Shown here in pieces: positions 31,708 to 40,827 of a stretch of 64,000 bases of DNA; positions within the stretch are counted from its first letter, which is position 1; each line of letters begins with the position of its first letter. The notes under the pieces were generated by a model. The model searched no databases. It saw only the letters and a list, made by a program, of their open reading frames with translations, and had not been told where the DNA came from. Source of the DNA: Gaiellasilicea sp963806955 (GTDB lineage: Bacteria; Actinomycetota; Thermoleophilia; Gaiellales; Gaiellaceae); contig CAWDZG010000002.1 of the NCBI GenBank assembly GCA_963806955.1, forward strand, positions 1-64,000, given 5' to 3'. Position numbers and translations under genes: made by a program.

Positions 31708-33582
31708 ATGCGCCGCCTCGCAGTCGTTCTCGCCCTGCTCGCCTTCCCGGCGTCCGCGCACGCCGCGGACCTGACGGTCAAGCCCGCCGACTTCTCGCCG
31801 CTCGAAAAGCGGCTTCGGATCCAGGCGTCGCTATTGAAGGTCGAGCGCGTGGGCGTCCAGCTCGCGACGCGCAACGGCGCCTCGCTCGGCTGGATCGTCG
31901 AGCCGCAGCGGCGCCGCTACCTCAATCTGCGCTGGAACGGCCGCCTCGCCGGAAAGCGCGTGCCCGACGGCCGCTACGTGATCCGCCTCGTCGACGGGAA
32001 GCGCCTGATCGCCGCCACCCCGCTCCGGATCGACCGGACCGCCCCGAAGCTGACGAAGTTCAGCGCGCACAACCGGGGCTTCAAGCCGTTCCAGGGCGAT
32101 ACCGACCGGCTGACGACGATCTCGCCGAACGGCGACGGCCTGCGCGAGTCGGCGCGGATCTCCTTCACGCTCAGCGAGCGCGCGCGCGTGCACTTCGAGG
32201 TGACCCGGACGGTCAGCAAGCCCCAGACGGTCTACGAGCTGTCGGCGAACCTGAAGCCCGGCCGCCACACCTTCACGTGGCACCCCCACTGGTCGATGGG
32301 CGCCCGTACGTACCTCGTCCGGGTCACCGTCACCGACGGCGCGGGCAACCGCCGCACCTACGGCGCCGACAACGCCCGCACCGGCCGCAAGCTCGCCTCG
32401 GCCGTCGTTCGCGTCCTCGGCGTCGACGCGGGCTTCACGGGCGAGAGCTACGTCGCCCCGGCCACGGCACGGCTCGCGATCGAGACCGACGCCCAGACGC
32501 TCACGCTGCAGACCTTCCGCGCCGGGCCGGAGGACACCCCCACCCACAGCGACACCGTCATGAACGGCGTGGCGGTGAACGAGCCCGTGACGATCCCGTG
32601 GAGCGCCCGCAGCCGCCGCGCCACGCTGAACTTCGCGATCGGCCCTTGGCCCACGGGCGTGTACTTCGTCAAGCTGACTGCGAACGACGGCCGGATCGGC
32701 TACGCACCCTTCGTCGTCCGTCCGGCCGACCTCGGCTCCACGAGCCGCGTCGCGGTCGTGATGCCCACGAACACCTGGCAGGCCTACAACTTCCGCGACT
32801 CGGACGGCAACGGCTGGGGCGACACCTGGTACGCCAAGGGCGCCCAGAGCACGGCCGACCTCGGCCGCATGTACAACAGGCGAGGCGTGCCGCCACAGTG
32901 GCGCAAGTACGACGTCGGCTTCCTGCGCTGGCTGACCTGGACCAAGAAGTCGCCGGAGTTCATCACCGAGACCGACCTCGAGGGTGTCCGCCGCGCCGAG
33001 GACCTGATCGCGCGCTACGACCTGATCGTCTTCCCCGGCCACACGGAGTACGTCACCCGGCACGAGTACGACCTGATCCGCAACTACCGCGACCAGGGCG
33101 GCAACCTCGCCTTCCTCTCGGCGAACAACTTCTTCTGGGAGGTGCGGCGCGAAGGCCGGACGCTCCGCCGGACGCGGCTCTGGCGCGACATGGGGCGACC
33201 CGAGTCGGCGCTCCTCGGCGTCCAGTACCGCGCGAACGACGACGGCCGGATCCAGAAGCCGTTCGTCGTCCGCAACCCGGCCGCCGCGCCGTGGTTCTGG
33301 GAGGGCACCGGGCTCGGCGAGGGCTCGACCTTCGGCGAGACGCTCGGCGGCTACGGGATCGAGATCGACACGACGACGCCGTTCACCCCACCCGGCACGA
33401 TCGTGCTCGCCGAGGTCCCCGACCTCTACGGGCCTGGCCTGACGGCTCAGATGACCTACTACGAGACGCCGCAGGGCGCGAAGGTCTTCGCCGGTGGCAC
33501 GCTCGACTTCGGCGGCAGTGCGACGCTCTGGCCGGTGCGCCGGATGCTCGAGAACCTCTGGGTACGGCTCGCAGCTCCCTAG
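31708..33582 (+). CDS. secreted DMFase-beta-like protein with N-terminal beta-sandwich domains
   Basis: A 624-residue exported protein. ATG 31708; signal LAVVLALLAFPASAHAA. Residues ~25-230 are beta-sandwich modules (FlgD-Ig/Big-like: TISPNGDGLRESARISFTLS, RTYLVRVTVTDGAGNRRTYG). Residues ~280-624 are the same domain as its neighbour: TWQAYNFRDSDGNGWGDTWY, VPPQWRKYDVGFLRWLTW, YDLIVFPGHTEYVTRHEYDL and GGNLAFLSANNFFWEVRR. The two genes sit 67 bp apart in the same direction and likely arose by duplication followed by different domain additions. The stop overlaps that of the convergent transglycosylase gene by 4 bp. Confidence 0.83.
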   Translation: MRRLAVVLALLAFPASAHAADLTVKPADFSPLEKRLRIQASLLKVERVGVQLATRNGASLGWIVEPQRRRYLNLRWNGRLAGKRVPDGRYVIRLVDGKRLIAATPLRIDRTAPKLTKFSAHNRGFKPFQGDTDRLTTISPNGDGLRESARISFTLSERARVHFEVTRTVSKPQTVYELSANLKPGRHTFTWHPHWSMGARTYLVRVTVTDGAGNRRTYGADNARTGRKLASAVVRVLGVDAGFTGESYVAPATARLAIETDAQTLTLQTFRAGPEDTPTHSDTVMNGVAVNEPVTIPWSARSRRATLNFAIGPWPTGVYFVKLTANDGRIGYAPFVVRPADLGSTSRVAVVMPTNTWQAYNFRDSDGNGWGDTWYAKGAQSTADLGRMYNRRGVPPQWRKYDVGFLRWLTWTKKSPEFITETDLEGVRRAEDLIARYDLIVFPGHTEYVTRHEYDLIRNYRDQGGNLAFLSANNFFWEVRREGRTLRRTRLWRDMGRPESALLGVQYRANDDGRIQKPFVVRNPAAAPWFWEGTGLGEGSTFGETLGGYGIEIDTTTPFTPPGTIVLAEVPDLYGPGLTAQMTYYETPQGAKVFAGGTLDFGGSATLWPVRRMLENLWVRLAAP

Positions 33583-34127
33583 CCCGAGAGGCCGAGCTCA
33601 CCCGCATACGCGCGCGCGTAGATCGCCTTCAGCGCTCGCACACGCTCGACGTAGTGACGGGTCTCGTCGAACTGGATCCCCACACCGTCGCGACGCCAGT
33701 TGTCGACGTTCGCCTGCCCCGCGTTGTACGCGGCCAGTGCGAGCTCCTCGTCGCCGTACTTGTCGAGCAGGTGGCGGAGATACCAGGAGCCGTAGCGCAC
33801 GTTCAGCTCCGGGTCGACGAGGTCGCGCTCGTGCCAGCCGCTGCCGCCCGTGCGGTCGGCGATCCCCTGTGCCGTCGCGGGCAGGAGCTGCATCAGGCCG
33901 ACGGCGCCCGAGGCGGAGACGGCGCCGGCGTCGAACTTCGACTCCTGGTAGATGACGGCGGCGACGAGCTGGGGATCGAGCCGGTAGTTCTCGGCGTGGC
34001 CGACGACGATCTTCTCGTACTCGAGCGGGTAGCGCAGGCGCTCGTACCAGCGGGGCTCGGTCTCGAGCACGTAGAACGCGAACGCCGCGACGAGGACGCC
34101 GACGACGCCGACCGTCGCCAGCCTCAC
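33579..34127 (-). CDS. lytic transglycosylase (SLT domain)
   Basis: A 182-residue protein with a membrane anchor at the N terminus (VGVVGVLVAAFAFYVLE) followed by a soluble lytic transglycosylase domain. The catalytic Glu lies in AAVIYQESKFDAGAVSASGA, with the GLMQLLPATAQ motif and the AAYNAGQANVDNWRR helix. It would cleave peptidoglycan glycan strands outside the membrane. GTG start at 34127 overlaps the coaE TGA (GTGA), so it is translationally coupled to coaE, an arrangement seen in many actinobacteria. Confidence 0.92.
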   Translation of the reverse strand: MRLATVGVVGVLVAAFAFYVLETEPRWYERLRYPLEYEKIVVGHAENYRLDPQLVAAVIYQESKFDAGAVSASGAVGLMQLLPATAQGIADRTGGSGWHERDLVDPELNVRYGSWYLRHLLDKYGDEELALAAYNAGQANVDNWRRDGVGIQFDETRHYVERVRALKAIYARAYAGELGLSG

Positions 34128-34711
34128 GACGTCAGCTCCTGCATCACCCCGCCGACCCAGTGGTCGAGCTCCTCGAGCGTGCCGGTGTTGACGTAGGCGA
34201 AGTCTGCCCGCTTGACCTTCTCCTTGTCCGGGAGCAGGCGCGCGTCCCGGTCGTCCCGGGCGACGCGCCGCCGCTGCTCGCGCAGCTTCGCCGGCGCGGT
34301 GATCACGACGACCTTGTCGAAGCGCTTGTCGCCCCCGGTCTCGTAGAGCAGCGGCACCTCGGTGACGCAGACGGCCGGCGGCTCGGGCAACGTGCCGAGC
34401 TGCTCGCGCCAGGTGAGGTACTCGGCCGTCACCTTGGGGTGCAGCAGCTGCTCGAGGAAGTCGAGCTTCTCGCGGTCGGCGAAGACCTGCTCGGCGACCA
34501 GCTTGCGGTCGACCGCGCCCTCGTCGTCGAGCACGTCCTCGCCGAGCTCGCGGACGATCGCCGCCTTCACGTCGGGATCGGCACGCAGCAGGTGGTGCAC
34601 GATCTCGTCGCTCGAGACGGTGGCCGCGCCCGCCTTCTGGAACGCGTACAGCGCCTCGCTCTTGCCGGCGCCGATCCCGCCGGTGATCGCGACCGCGATC
34701 GGGTGCGGCAC
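34124..34711 (-). CDS. coaE: dephospho-CoA kinase
   Basis: CoaE phosphorylates dephospho-CoA, the last step of coenzyme A synthesis. 195 residues, ATG at 34711. P-loop TGGIGAGKSEAL (residues 10-21), SSDEIVHHLL substrate helix, and VTEVPLLYETGGDKRFDKVV with the conserved P-L-L-[FY]-E motif. Lies 6 bp downstream of rpsA, same strand, matching the widespread rpsA-coaE order. Overlaps the transglycosylase start downstream. Confidence 0.95.
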   Translation of the reverse strand: MPHPIAVAITGGIGAGKSEALYAFQKAGAATVSSDEIVHHLLRADPDVKAAIVRELGEDVLDDEGAVDRKLVAEQVFADREKLDFLEQLLHPKVTAEYLTWREQLGTLPEPPAVCVTEVPLLYETGGDKRFDKVVVITAPAKLREQRRRVARDDRDARLLPDKEKVKRADFAYVNTGTLEELDHWVGGVMQELTS

Positions 34712-34717
34712 TGCCGG

Positions 34718-36249
34718 CTAGGCGGTCTGGTCGGGCTCGGGCTCGTCGCCCGCGGCCGCGTCGCTCTCGGCCGTCGTCTCGGCGTCGAGCTCGACCTCGG
34801 CGGCGGCGTCGGACTCGGGCGCCGGAGCGTCCTCGAGCTCGACAGCTGCCTCGGGCTCGGTCTCGACCTCGGGCGCAGCCTCCGCCTCGACCTCGGGCGC
34901 AGCCTCCGCCTCGACCTCGGGCGCAGCCTCCGCCTCGACCTCGGGCGCAGCTTCGGCCGCAGGCGCGTCGGCGCCCTCGGCGACCGGCTCGAGCTCCGTC
35001 TCCTCGGTCTCGGTCTCGGTCTCGCCTCCTCGCTCTCGGCACTCGCCTCACCGGCCGGGAAGACGTCCTCGGACAGGTTCAGGTTCGGCGTCAGGTGCAC
35101 GGACTCGCCGCCGTCGGCGCGCGGGAGCGGCTCCTGGCCCTCCTCGACCCGCTTGAGGGAGAGCGAGAGGCGCCGGCGCTCGGCGTCGACCTCGAGGATG
35201 AGCACGTTGACCGCGTCACCCTGCGAGACGACCTCGCGCGGGTTCTCGACGTGATGCTGTGCCAGCTCGGAAATGTGGACGAGCCCCTCGACGCCCGGCA
35301 GGATCTCGACGAAGGCGCCGAACGTGACCACCTTCGTCACGCGCCCCTCGACGACGTCGTTCTCGCTGTAGCTCTCGATCACCTGCTGCCACGGATCCGA
35401 CTGCGTCTGCTTGAGCCCGAGCGAGATCCGCTGGCGGTCGCGGTCGATGTCGAGCACCTTGACACTGACCTCCTGGCCGATCTCGAGCACCTCGGAGGGG
35501 TGGTTCACGTGGCTCCAGGAGAGCTCGGAGATGTGGATCAGGCCGTCCATGCCGTTCAGGTCGACGAAGGCGCCGAAGTCGACGATGTTCGAGATCGTTC
35601 CCTCGACGACGTCGCCCGGGTTGAGCCGGTCGAGAATCTGCTGGCGCTGGTCCTTGCGCTCGTCCTCGAGGACGGCGCGGCGAGACAGGACGACGTTGTT
35701 GCGCGACCGGTTCAGCTCGATCACCTTGCAGCGAAGCTCGGTCGACATGAACTCGTCCAGGTCCTGCACGCGGCGGATGTCGACGAGGGAGGCGGGCAGG
35801 AAGCCACGGACGCCCAGGTCGAGGATCAGGCCGCCCTTGACGACCTCGATCACGCGACCGACGACGGGCTCGCCCGACTCGGCGGCCGCCTCGATCTTCT
35901 TCCAGGCCAGCTCGAAGCGCGCGCGCTTCTTCGAGAGGATCAGGCGACCCTCAGCGTCCTCCTTCGTGAGGACGAGCGCGTCGATCTCCTCGCCCACCGA
36001 CACCTCGTCGGCCGGGTTGACCGAGCGGCGGATCGAGAGCTCGGCGACCGGGATGACGCCCTCCGACTTGTAGCCGATGTCGACGAGCACCTCGTCCTTG
36101 TCGACGCGGACGACCGTGCCGTGCACGACCTCGCCCTCGTTGATCGTCGGGAAGGTCGACTCGTAGTCGGGGATCAGCTCGCCGTCGGGCCCGGCGACCC
36201 AGACCCCTTCTTCGGCTTGCTGCGGCTTTTCCATCGTGTCGTTGGCCAT
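34718..36249 (-). CDS. rpsA: 30S ribosomal protein S1 with long acidic tail, one frameshift
   Basis: S1 binds mRNA for translation initiation. ATG at 36249. Four S1 OB-fold repeats are evident (EGEVVHGTVVRVDKDEVLVD, EPVVGRVIEVVKGGLILDLG, DVVEGTISNIVDFGAFVDLN, DVVEGRVTKVVTFGAFVEIL), fewer than the six of E. coli, as is usual in actinobacteria. After the folded part, one missing base near 35030 shifts the frame. Repair gives a very acidic tail with a 24-bp coding repeat (EAAPEVEA, about four times, 34850-34955) ending EPDQTA and TAG at 34718-34720. About 510 residues in total. The tail length is unusual and is the only odd feature of a conserved protein. Confidence 0.93.
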
Positions 36250-36298
36250 GCGGAACGCGGAGTATAGCCCGAAGATCGCGCACTTCTGGCACCGGCAT

Positions 36299-36313
36299 GT
36301 GACACGGTGTTAC
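36299..36313. promoter_or_regulatory. 15-bp palindrome upstream of rpsA
   Basis: GTGACAC-G-GTGTTAC: seven pairs (one wobble) around a single central base, between the GGDEF stop (36345) and the rpsA start (36249). It resembles the cores of the palindromes at 55028 and 55378. It could be an operator for rpsA or part of a terminator for the GGDEF gene; there is no T-run. Confidence 0.4.
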
Positions 36314-36344
36314 GAACCCCCGGCGGCGGTCGCGCCGGCGCCGT

Positions 36345-37217
36345 TCAGGCGGCCAGCGTGAGCCGGTTGCGCCCGTCCGCCTTGGAGCGGTAGAGCGCCT
36401 CGTCCGTGCACGCGATCAGCTGGTTCGCGGTCGCGCCGCCGGCGACACTGATCGCGCCGCCGATGCTCACGGTCAGCCGGATCCGGGTGCCGTCGCGGAC
36501 GAGCATCCGCTCCTCGACCGAGCTCCGGACGCGCTCCCCCACCCGCTGGAGCATGACCAGCGGGCAACCGGGCAGGATCACCAGGATCTCGTCCCCGCCG
36601 TAGCGGCAGACGACGTCGTACTCGCGCACCGCCCGGCGGACATCCTCGGCAACCCCGCGGAGCGCGTCGTCGCCGGCGAGATGACCGTGGCTGTCGTTGA
36701 TGCGCTTGAACTCGTCGATGTCGAGCAGGAGCAGGCCGACACGCTGCTCGCCCTCCGCGAGCTCGCGGTTGAGCACAGCGAGTCCCTGCCGGCGGTTTGC
36801 GAGCCCGGTGAGGTCGTCGGTCCGGGCGAGCCGGCGCTCCTCGGCGCGCGAGCGCTCGAGGGCGTGCAGGAGGCTGTTGAAGCTGCGCGCGCAATCGCCG
36901 AGCTCGTCGCTCGAGTCGACCACGAGGCTGTGACGGTCGAGCAGCGTCTCGCCGGCGTCGAGGCACGCCTCCGCGGAACGCATGCCGAGCGCGACGCCGC
37001 GCAGGCGGCCGCCCACGAGGAGGCGCGCAAGCGCGTAGTTGACGAGACCGACCGTGAGGCCGGCCGCGACCGTGGCCAGGACGAACTGCGGCGAGTAGGC
37101 TCGCTCGCCCGGCATCCCGAGCAGCACCACGAACGGCGGGAAGACGACGCCCATCGCGAGGCCGAAGCCAGCCATCAGCAGGGCGAGATCCCAGAACACC
37201 TTGGACGTGATCCGCAT
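36345..37217 (-). CDS. membrane-bound diguanylate cyclase (GGDEF)
   Basis: A 290-residue protein, ATG at 37217. Two TM helices (about residues 8-33 and 45-65), a short HAMP-like linker, and a full GGDEF domain: DLTGLANRR, LLLLDIDEFKRINDSHGHLAGDD, then RYGGDEILVILPG. The active loop is intact GGDEI, so synthesis of cyclic di-GMP is likely. No obvious RxxD inhibitory site directly preceding the loop. No EAL domain in the window. The short periplasmic part between the helices gives little room for a sensor. Confidence 0.9.
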   Translation of the reverse strand: MRITSKVFWDLALLMAGFGLAMGVVFPPFVVLLGMPGERAYSPQFVLATVAAGLTVGLVNYALARLLVGGRLRGVALGMRSAEACLDAGETLLDRHSLVVDSSDELGDCARSFNSLLHALERSRAEERRLARTDDLTGLANRRQGLAVLNRELAEGEQRVGLLLLDIDEFKRINDSHGHLAGDDALRGVAEDVRRAVREYDVVCRYGGDEILVILPGCPLVMLQRVGERVRSSVEERMLVRDGTRIRLTVSIGGAISVAGGATANQLIACTDEALYRSKADGRNRLTLAA

Positions 37218-37265
37218 CGTGACTGCTTCATCGGCAGGGAGCGCCCGGGGATGAGCCGGATGTCG

Positions 37266-39854
37266 CTAGCTCTTCGCGGCGTTCCAGTCGTCGCCCGCCC
37301 CGACGTCGACCGCGAGCGGCGGGTCGAGCGGGTAGGCGCCGCACATCTCCTCGCGCACGAGCTCCTTGATCGCGCTCGTCTCCGTCTCGGGCGCCTCGAG
37401 CAGCAGCTCGTCGTGCACCTGCAGCACGAGCCGGGCGCCCCTCCCCTCCTCGCGCAGCCGGTCGTGGATCCGGATCATCGCCACCTTGATCACGTCCGCG
37501 GCGGTGCCCTGCATCACCGAGTTGACGGCGAGCCGCTCGCCGAGCGCGCGCGTCTGCCGGTTGCGGACGCGGATCTCGGGCACGGGCCGGCGCCGGCCGA
37601 GCAGCGTCGTCACGTAGCCGTCGCGCTCGGCCTGCTCGATCGTCCGCTGGATGAAGTCCTGAACGTGCGGGAAGCGCGCGAGGTAGGTGTCGATGTACTC
37701 CTGCGCCTGCTCGCGCGGGATCTCGAGGTTCTCGGAGAGGCCGAACGCCGAGATGCCGTAGATGATCCCGAAGTTGACCATCTTGGCGACGTTGCGCTCG
37801 TCCTTCGTCAGCTCCGCCGGATCCTTCCCGAGCACCTCGGCCGCGGTCGCCGCGTGGATGTCCTCGTTGCGCGCGAACGCCTCGCGCAGGCGCGGCTCGC
37901 CGGAGACGTGGGCGAGGATGCGCAGCTCGACCTGGCTGTAGTCGGCCGAGATCAGCCGGCAGCCCTGCTCGGCGACGAAGGCGGAGCGGATCTCGCGCCC
38001 GAGGTCGGTGCGGATCGGGATCGCCTGCAGGTTCGGGTTCGTCGTCGAGAGCCGGCCGGTCGAGGCGGCGGCCTGGTTGAAGGTCGTGTGCAGCCGGCCG
38101 TCGTGCTCCGAGAGCAGCTGCGGCAGCGGGCCGAGGTAGGTGTTGATCAGCTTCGAGAGCTCGCGCCACTCCTCCAGCACCCCGACGATCTCGTGCTCGC
38201 CCCGGATCGAGCGGAGCACGCGCGTGTCGGTCGAGTAGCCCGTCTTGCCCTTGCGGCCGGGCGTGAGCCCGAGCTTCTCGAACAGGATCCGCGCCACCTG
38301 CTGGGTCGAGCCGAGCAGGAACTCCTCGCCCGCGAGCTCGAGCGCCTTCGCCTCCAGCTCCTCGACCCTGTCGGCGAGCCGGGCGGTGATCTCGCCCATG
38401 CGGTAGGTGTCGATCTTGACTCCGGCGTCCTCCATCGCGGCGAGCACGGCGACGAGCGGCAGTTCGATCTCGTCGTAGAGGCGCTCGGAGCCGCGCTCGA
38501 CGAGCCGCTCGCGCATCGGCCCGGCCAGCCGCCGCGCCGCCTCGGCGCGCGTGACGAGCGCCGCCGTCTCCTCCTCGGTCGCCGGCTCGGGGATCACCTC
38601 GAGCCCGTACTCCCGCTGCAGGTCGTCGATCAGGTACTCGGAGCGGCCGGGCTCGATCAGGTACGCCTCGATCAGGGTGTCGTCGGCGGGCTGCATCGTC
38701 AGCCGCGGCAGCGACTTGTAGTCGTGCGCGACGAGCTGCGCGTCGCGGAGACGAGGCACGAGGCTCTCGTCCCACGGGCCGATCACGACACCGTCCTCCT
38801 GCGCGAGCGCGAAGCGGCCGTCCGCGATCGCAAGCCCGGCGCGGCCCCGCACCTGCGGCAGCTCACCCTCGCGCCACGGGACGACAGCGCCGGCGACCGG
38901 GGCGGGCACGGCGGCCGGGATCGCATCCTCGAGGTCGTCGATCCGGTTGAGCAGGCCGCGGAACTCGTAGCGACGGAACATCTCGCGCAGCTGCGAGCGG
39001 TCGGGCGGCTCGAGCACGATCTGGGACGGCTCGAAGTCGAGATCGAGGTCGCGCCGCATCGTCGCGAGCTCCTTCGACATGCGCGCCTGGTCGGCGAATT
39101 CGGTGATGTTCTTCCGGCGCGCGGGCGAGAGCTCGTCGGCGTGGGCGATCACCTCCTCCAGCGAGCCGTACTGCGCGATCAACTGCCCCGCCGTCTTGTC
39201 GCCGATCCCGGGGACACCGGGGATGTTGTCGGAGGTGTCGCCCTTCAGGCCGATGAAGTCCGGCACCTGGTCGGGGCGGACGCCGTAGCGCAGCTCGACC
39301 CGCTCGGGCGTGTAGACGTGCACGTCGGCGACGCCGCGCGGCGTCATCATCAGCGCGACGTTCGGCGAGCAGAGCTGGAACGCGTCGCGGTCGGTCGAGA
39401 CGACGGTCGTCTTCACGCCGGCCTCGTCGGCGCGGTGCGCGAGCGTCGCGATCACGTCGTCCGCCTCCCAGCCCTCGAACTCGAGGTTGCGGTAGCCGAA
39501 CGCCTCGACGACCGGCCGGAAGTGCGGGAACTGCTCGCGGAGCAGGTCGGGCATCGGCTTCCGCCCCTCCTTGTAGACCACGTCGCCGGCCTGCGCGACC
39601 GCGGCGCGGTGGGTCGGGCGCGAGTCCCAGGCGACCGCGACTCCCTTCGGCCGGTAGTCGGAGAGGAGCTTGAAGAGCATGTTCGCGAAGCCGAGCAGCG
39701 CGTTCGTGGGGAAGCCGTCGCTCGTCGCCAGCTCCTCCGGGAGCGCGAAGAAGGCGCGGTAGGCGAGGTTGTTGCCGTCGACGAGGAAGAGCTCGGAGTC
39801 GCGCGCCGGCGCGTCGTCGAGATCGAGCTCCTGGCCGGTGAGCGTCTTCGGCAT
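37266..39854 (-). CDS. polA: DNA polymerase I
   Basis: PolA, with 862 residues from ATG at 39854 (an upstream in-frame GTG/ATG at 39896 would overlap the divergent GNAT gene). The N-terminal FEN-type 5'-3' exonuclease is complete (LFLVDGNNLAYRAFFALPEE, EGWEADDVIATLA, LKGDTSDNIPGVPGIGDKTA). The middle 3'-5' exonuclease-like region lacks a clear DxE proofreading motif. Polymerase motifs A (DYSQVELRILAHVSG), B (RNVAKMVNFGIIYGIS) and C (LVLQVHDELLLEAP) are intact. Needed for Okazaki fragment processing and repair. Confidence 0.96.
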   Translation of the reverse strand: MPKTLTGQELDLDDAPARDSELFLVDGNNLAYRAFFALPEELATSDGFPTNALLGFANMLFKLLSDYRPKGVAVAWDSRPTHRAAVAQAGDVVYKEGRKPMPDLLREQFPHFRPVVEAFGYRNLEFEGWEADDVIATLAHRADEAGVKTTVVSTDRDAFQLCSPNVALMMTPRGVADVHVYTPERVELRYGVRPDQVPDFIGLKGDTSDNIPGVPGIGDKTAGQLIAQYGSLEEVIAHADELSPARRKNITEFADQARMSKELATMRRDLDLDFEPSQIVLEPPDRSQLREMFRRYEFRGLLNRIDDLEDAIPAAVPAPVAGAVVPWREGELPQVRGRAGLAIADGRFALAQEDGVVIGPWDESLVPRLRDAQLVAHDYKSLPRLTMQPADDTLIEAYLIEPGRSEYLIDDLQREYGLEVIPEPATEEETAALVTRAEAARRLAGPMRERLVERGSERLYDEIELPLVAVLAAMEDAGVKIDTYRMGEITARLADRVEELEAKALELAGEEFLLGSTQQVARILFEKLGLTPGRKGKTGYSTDTRVLRSIRGEHEIVGVLEEWRELSKLINTYLGPLPQLLSEHDGRLHTTFNQAAASTGRLSTTNPNLQAIPIRTDLGREIRSAFVAEQGCRLISADYSQVELRILAHVSGEPRLREAFARNEDIHAATAAEVLGKDPAELTKDERNVAKMVNFGIIYGISAFGLSENLEIPREQAQEYIDTYLARFPHVQDFIQRTIEQAERDGYVTTLLGRRRPVPEIRVRNRQTRALGERLAVNSVMQGTAADVIKVAMIRIHDRLREEGRGARLVLQVHDELLLEAPETETSAIKELVREEMCGAYPLDPPLAVDVGAGDDWNAAKS

Positions 39855-39879
39855 GAAGCAACGGTATCGTCCCGCACCG

Positions 39880-40824
39880 ATGACGCTGGAGGTCACGCCG
39901 TTCTCGGACGAGCATCTGGACGCGGCCGCGTCGCTGCTCGCCGACGCGCACGCTCGTCACCTTGCGGTCGAGCCGCTGCTCGGCCGCGTGGACGACTACC
40001 GGCAACAGGTCGCGCGGCAGTGGGAGCGCGATGGCGCGAGCGGCGCGTTCGCTCTCCGCGACGGCGCACCGGCCGGCTATCTGCTCGGTGCGCCGGCTCC
40101 GAACGACAACCGGGGCGGCACGCGCGTCTTCACCGACATCGCAGGGCACGCGACCGCCGAGCCCGAGCTCGCGCGCGACCTCTTCGCCGCTGCAGCCGAG
40201 CGGTGGCACCAGGAAGGACAGGACGCGTTTGCGGTCGTCGTCCCCGCCCACGACGCCGCCCTCGTCGACGCGTGGTTCCGGCTCGGCTTCGGACTCCAGT
40301 TCGCCTATGCCGTTCGCGAGCCCGAGCCCGTTCCGCCGGTCGACGCCGGCGTCACCATCCGCCCCGCCCTCGCCGACGACCTGGCCCACTTCGCCCGGTT
40401 CGACCGCGAGCTCTGGGAGCACCAGGCGCGCGCACCGAGCTTCTCGGGCCTGGACGTCCCCGAGCTCGAGACGTTCGCCGACGACTGGCGCGACGACACG
40501 TTCGATGCCCCCGACACCTTCTGGCCCTTCATCGCCGAGCGCGACGGCGTGGTCGTGGGCGAGGCGCTCATGTACTCGCGCCCGACCGGTGACCTGCGGG
40601 TGCCCGAGCAGTCCGTCGATCTCGCACACGCGGTGACGGATCCGGCCGTGCGCGGATCCGGCGCCGGTCTGGCGCTGACGGCGTTCATCCTCCGCTGGGC
40701 GCACGAGCGCGGCCTCGAGGCGATCACGACCGACTGGCGCAGCGTCAACCTGCTCTCCTCCCGCTTCTGGCGCACCCGCGGCTTCCGGGAGACGTACCTC
40801 CGGCTGTACCGGCGCGTGCCCTAG
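39880..40824 (+). CDS. GNAT family N-acetyltransferase
   Basis: A 314-residue protein, ATG at 39880, divergent from polA with a 25-bp gap. Two acetyltransferase-like halves: the N-terminal one (VTPFSDEHLDAAASLLADAH, FALRDGAPAGYLLG) looks degenerate. The C-terminal one has the acetyl-CoA signature VDLAHAVTDPAVRGSGAGLA followed by LTAFILRWAHERGLEAITTDW and a late SSRFWRTRGF motif. Substrate unknown. Followed three bases later by the LarA-like gene, so likely an operon. Confidence 0.82.
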   Translation: MTLEVTPFSDEHLDAAASLLADAHARHLAVEPLLGRVDDYRQQVARQWERDGASGAFALRDGAPAGYLLGAPAPNDNRGGTRVFTDIAGHATAEPELARDLFAAAAERWHQEGQDAFAVVVPAHDAALVDAWFRLGFGLQFAYAVREPEPVPPVDAGVTIRPALADDLAHFARFDRELWEHQARAPSFSGLDVPELETFADDWRDDTFDAPDTFWPFIAERDGVVVGEALMYSRPTGDLRVPEQSVDLAHAVTDPAVRGSGAGLALTAFILRWAHERGLEAITTDWRSVNLLSSRFWRTRGFRETYLRLYRRVP

Positions 40825-40827
40825 CCG

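Noticed and set aside
33579..35051. 490-codon frame joining the rpsA tail, antisense-frame coaE and the transglycosylase
   Set aside because: Only the last 182 codons have the SLT domain. The rest is out-of-frame rpsA/coaE sequence; the GTG at 34127 with a coaE overlap is the natural start.
36681..40592. 1,303-codon open frame antisense to GGDEF and polA
   Set aside because: It lies opposite two well-conserved genes and is Arg/Asp/Val-rich in the way antisense frames of GC-rich DNA are. No domain is recognisable.
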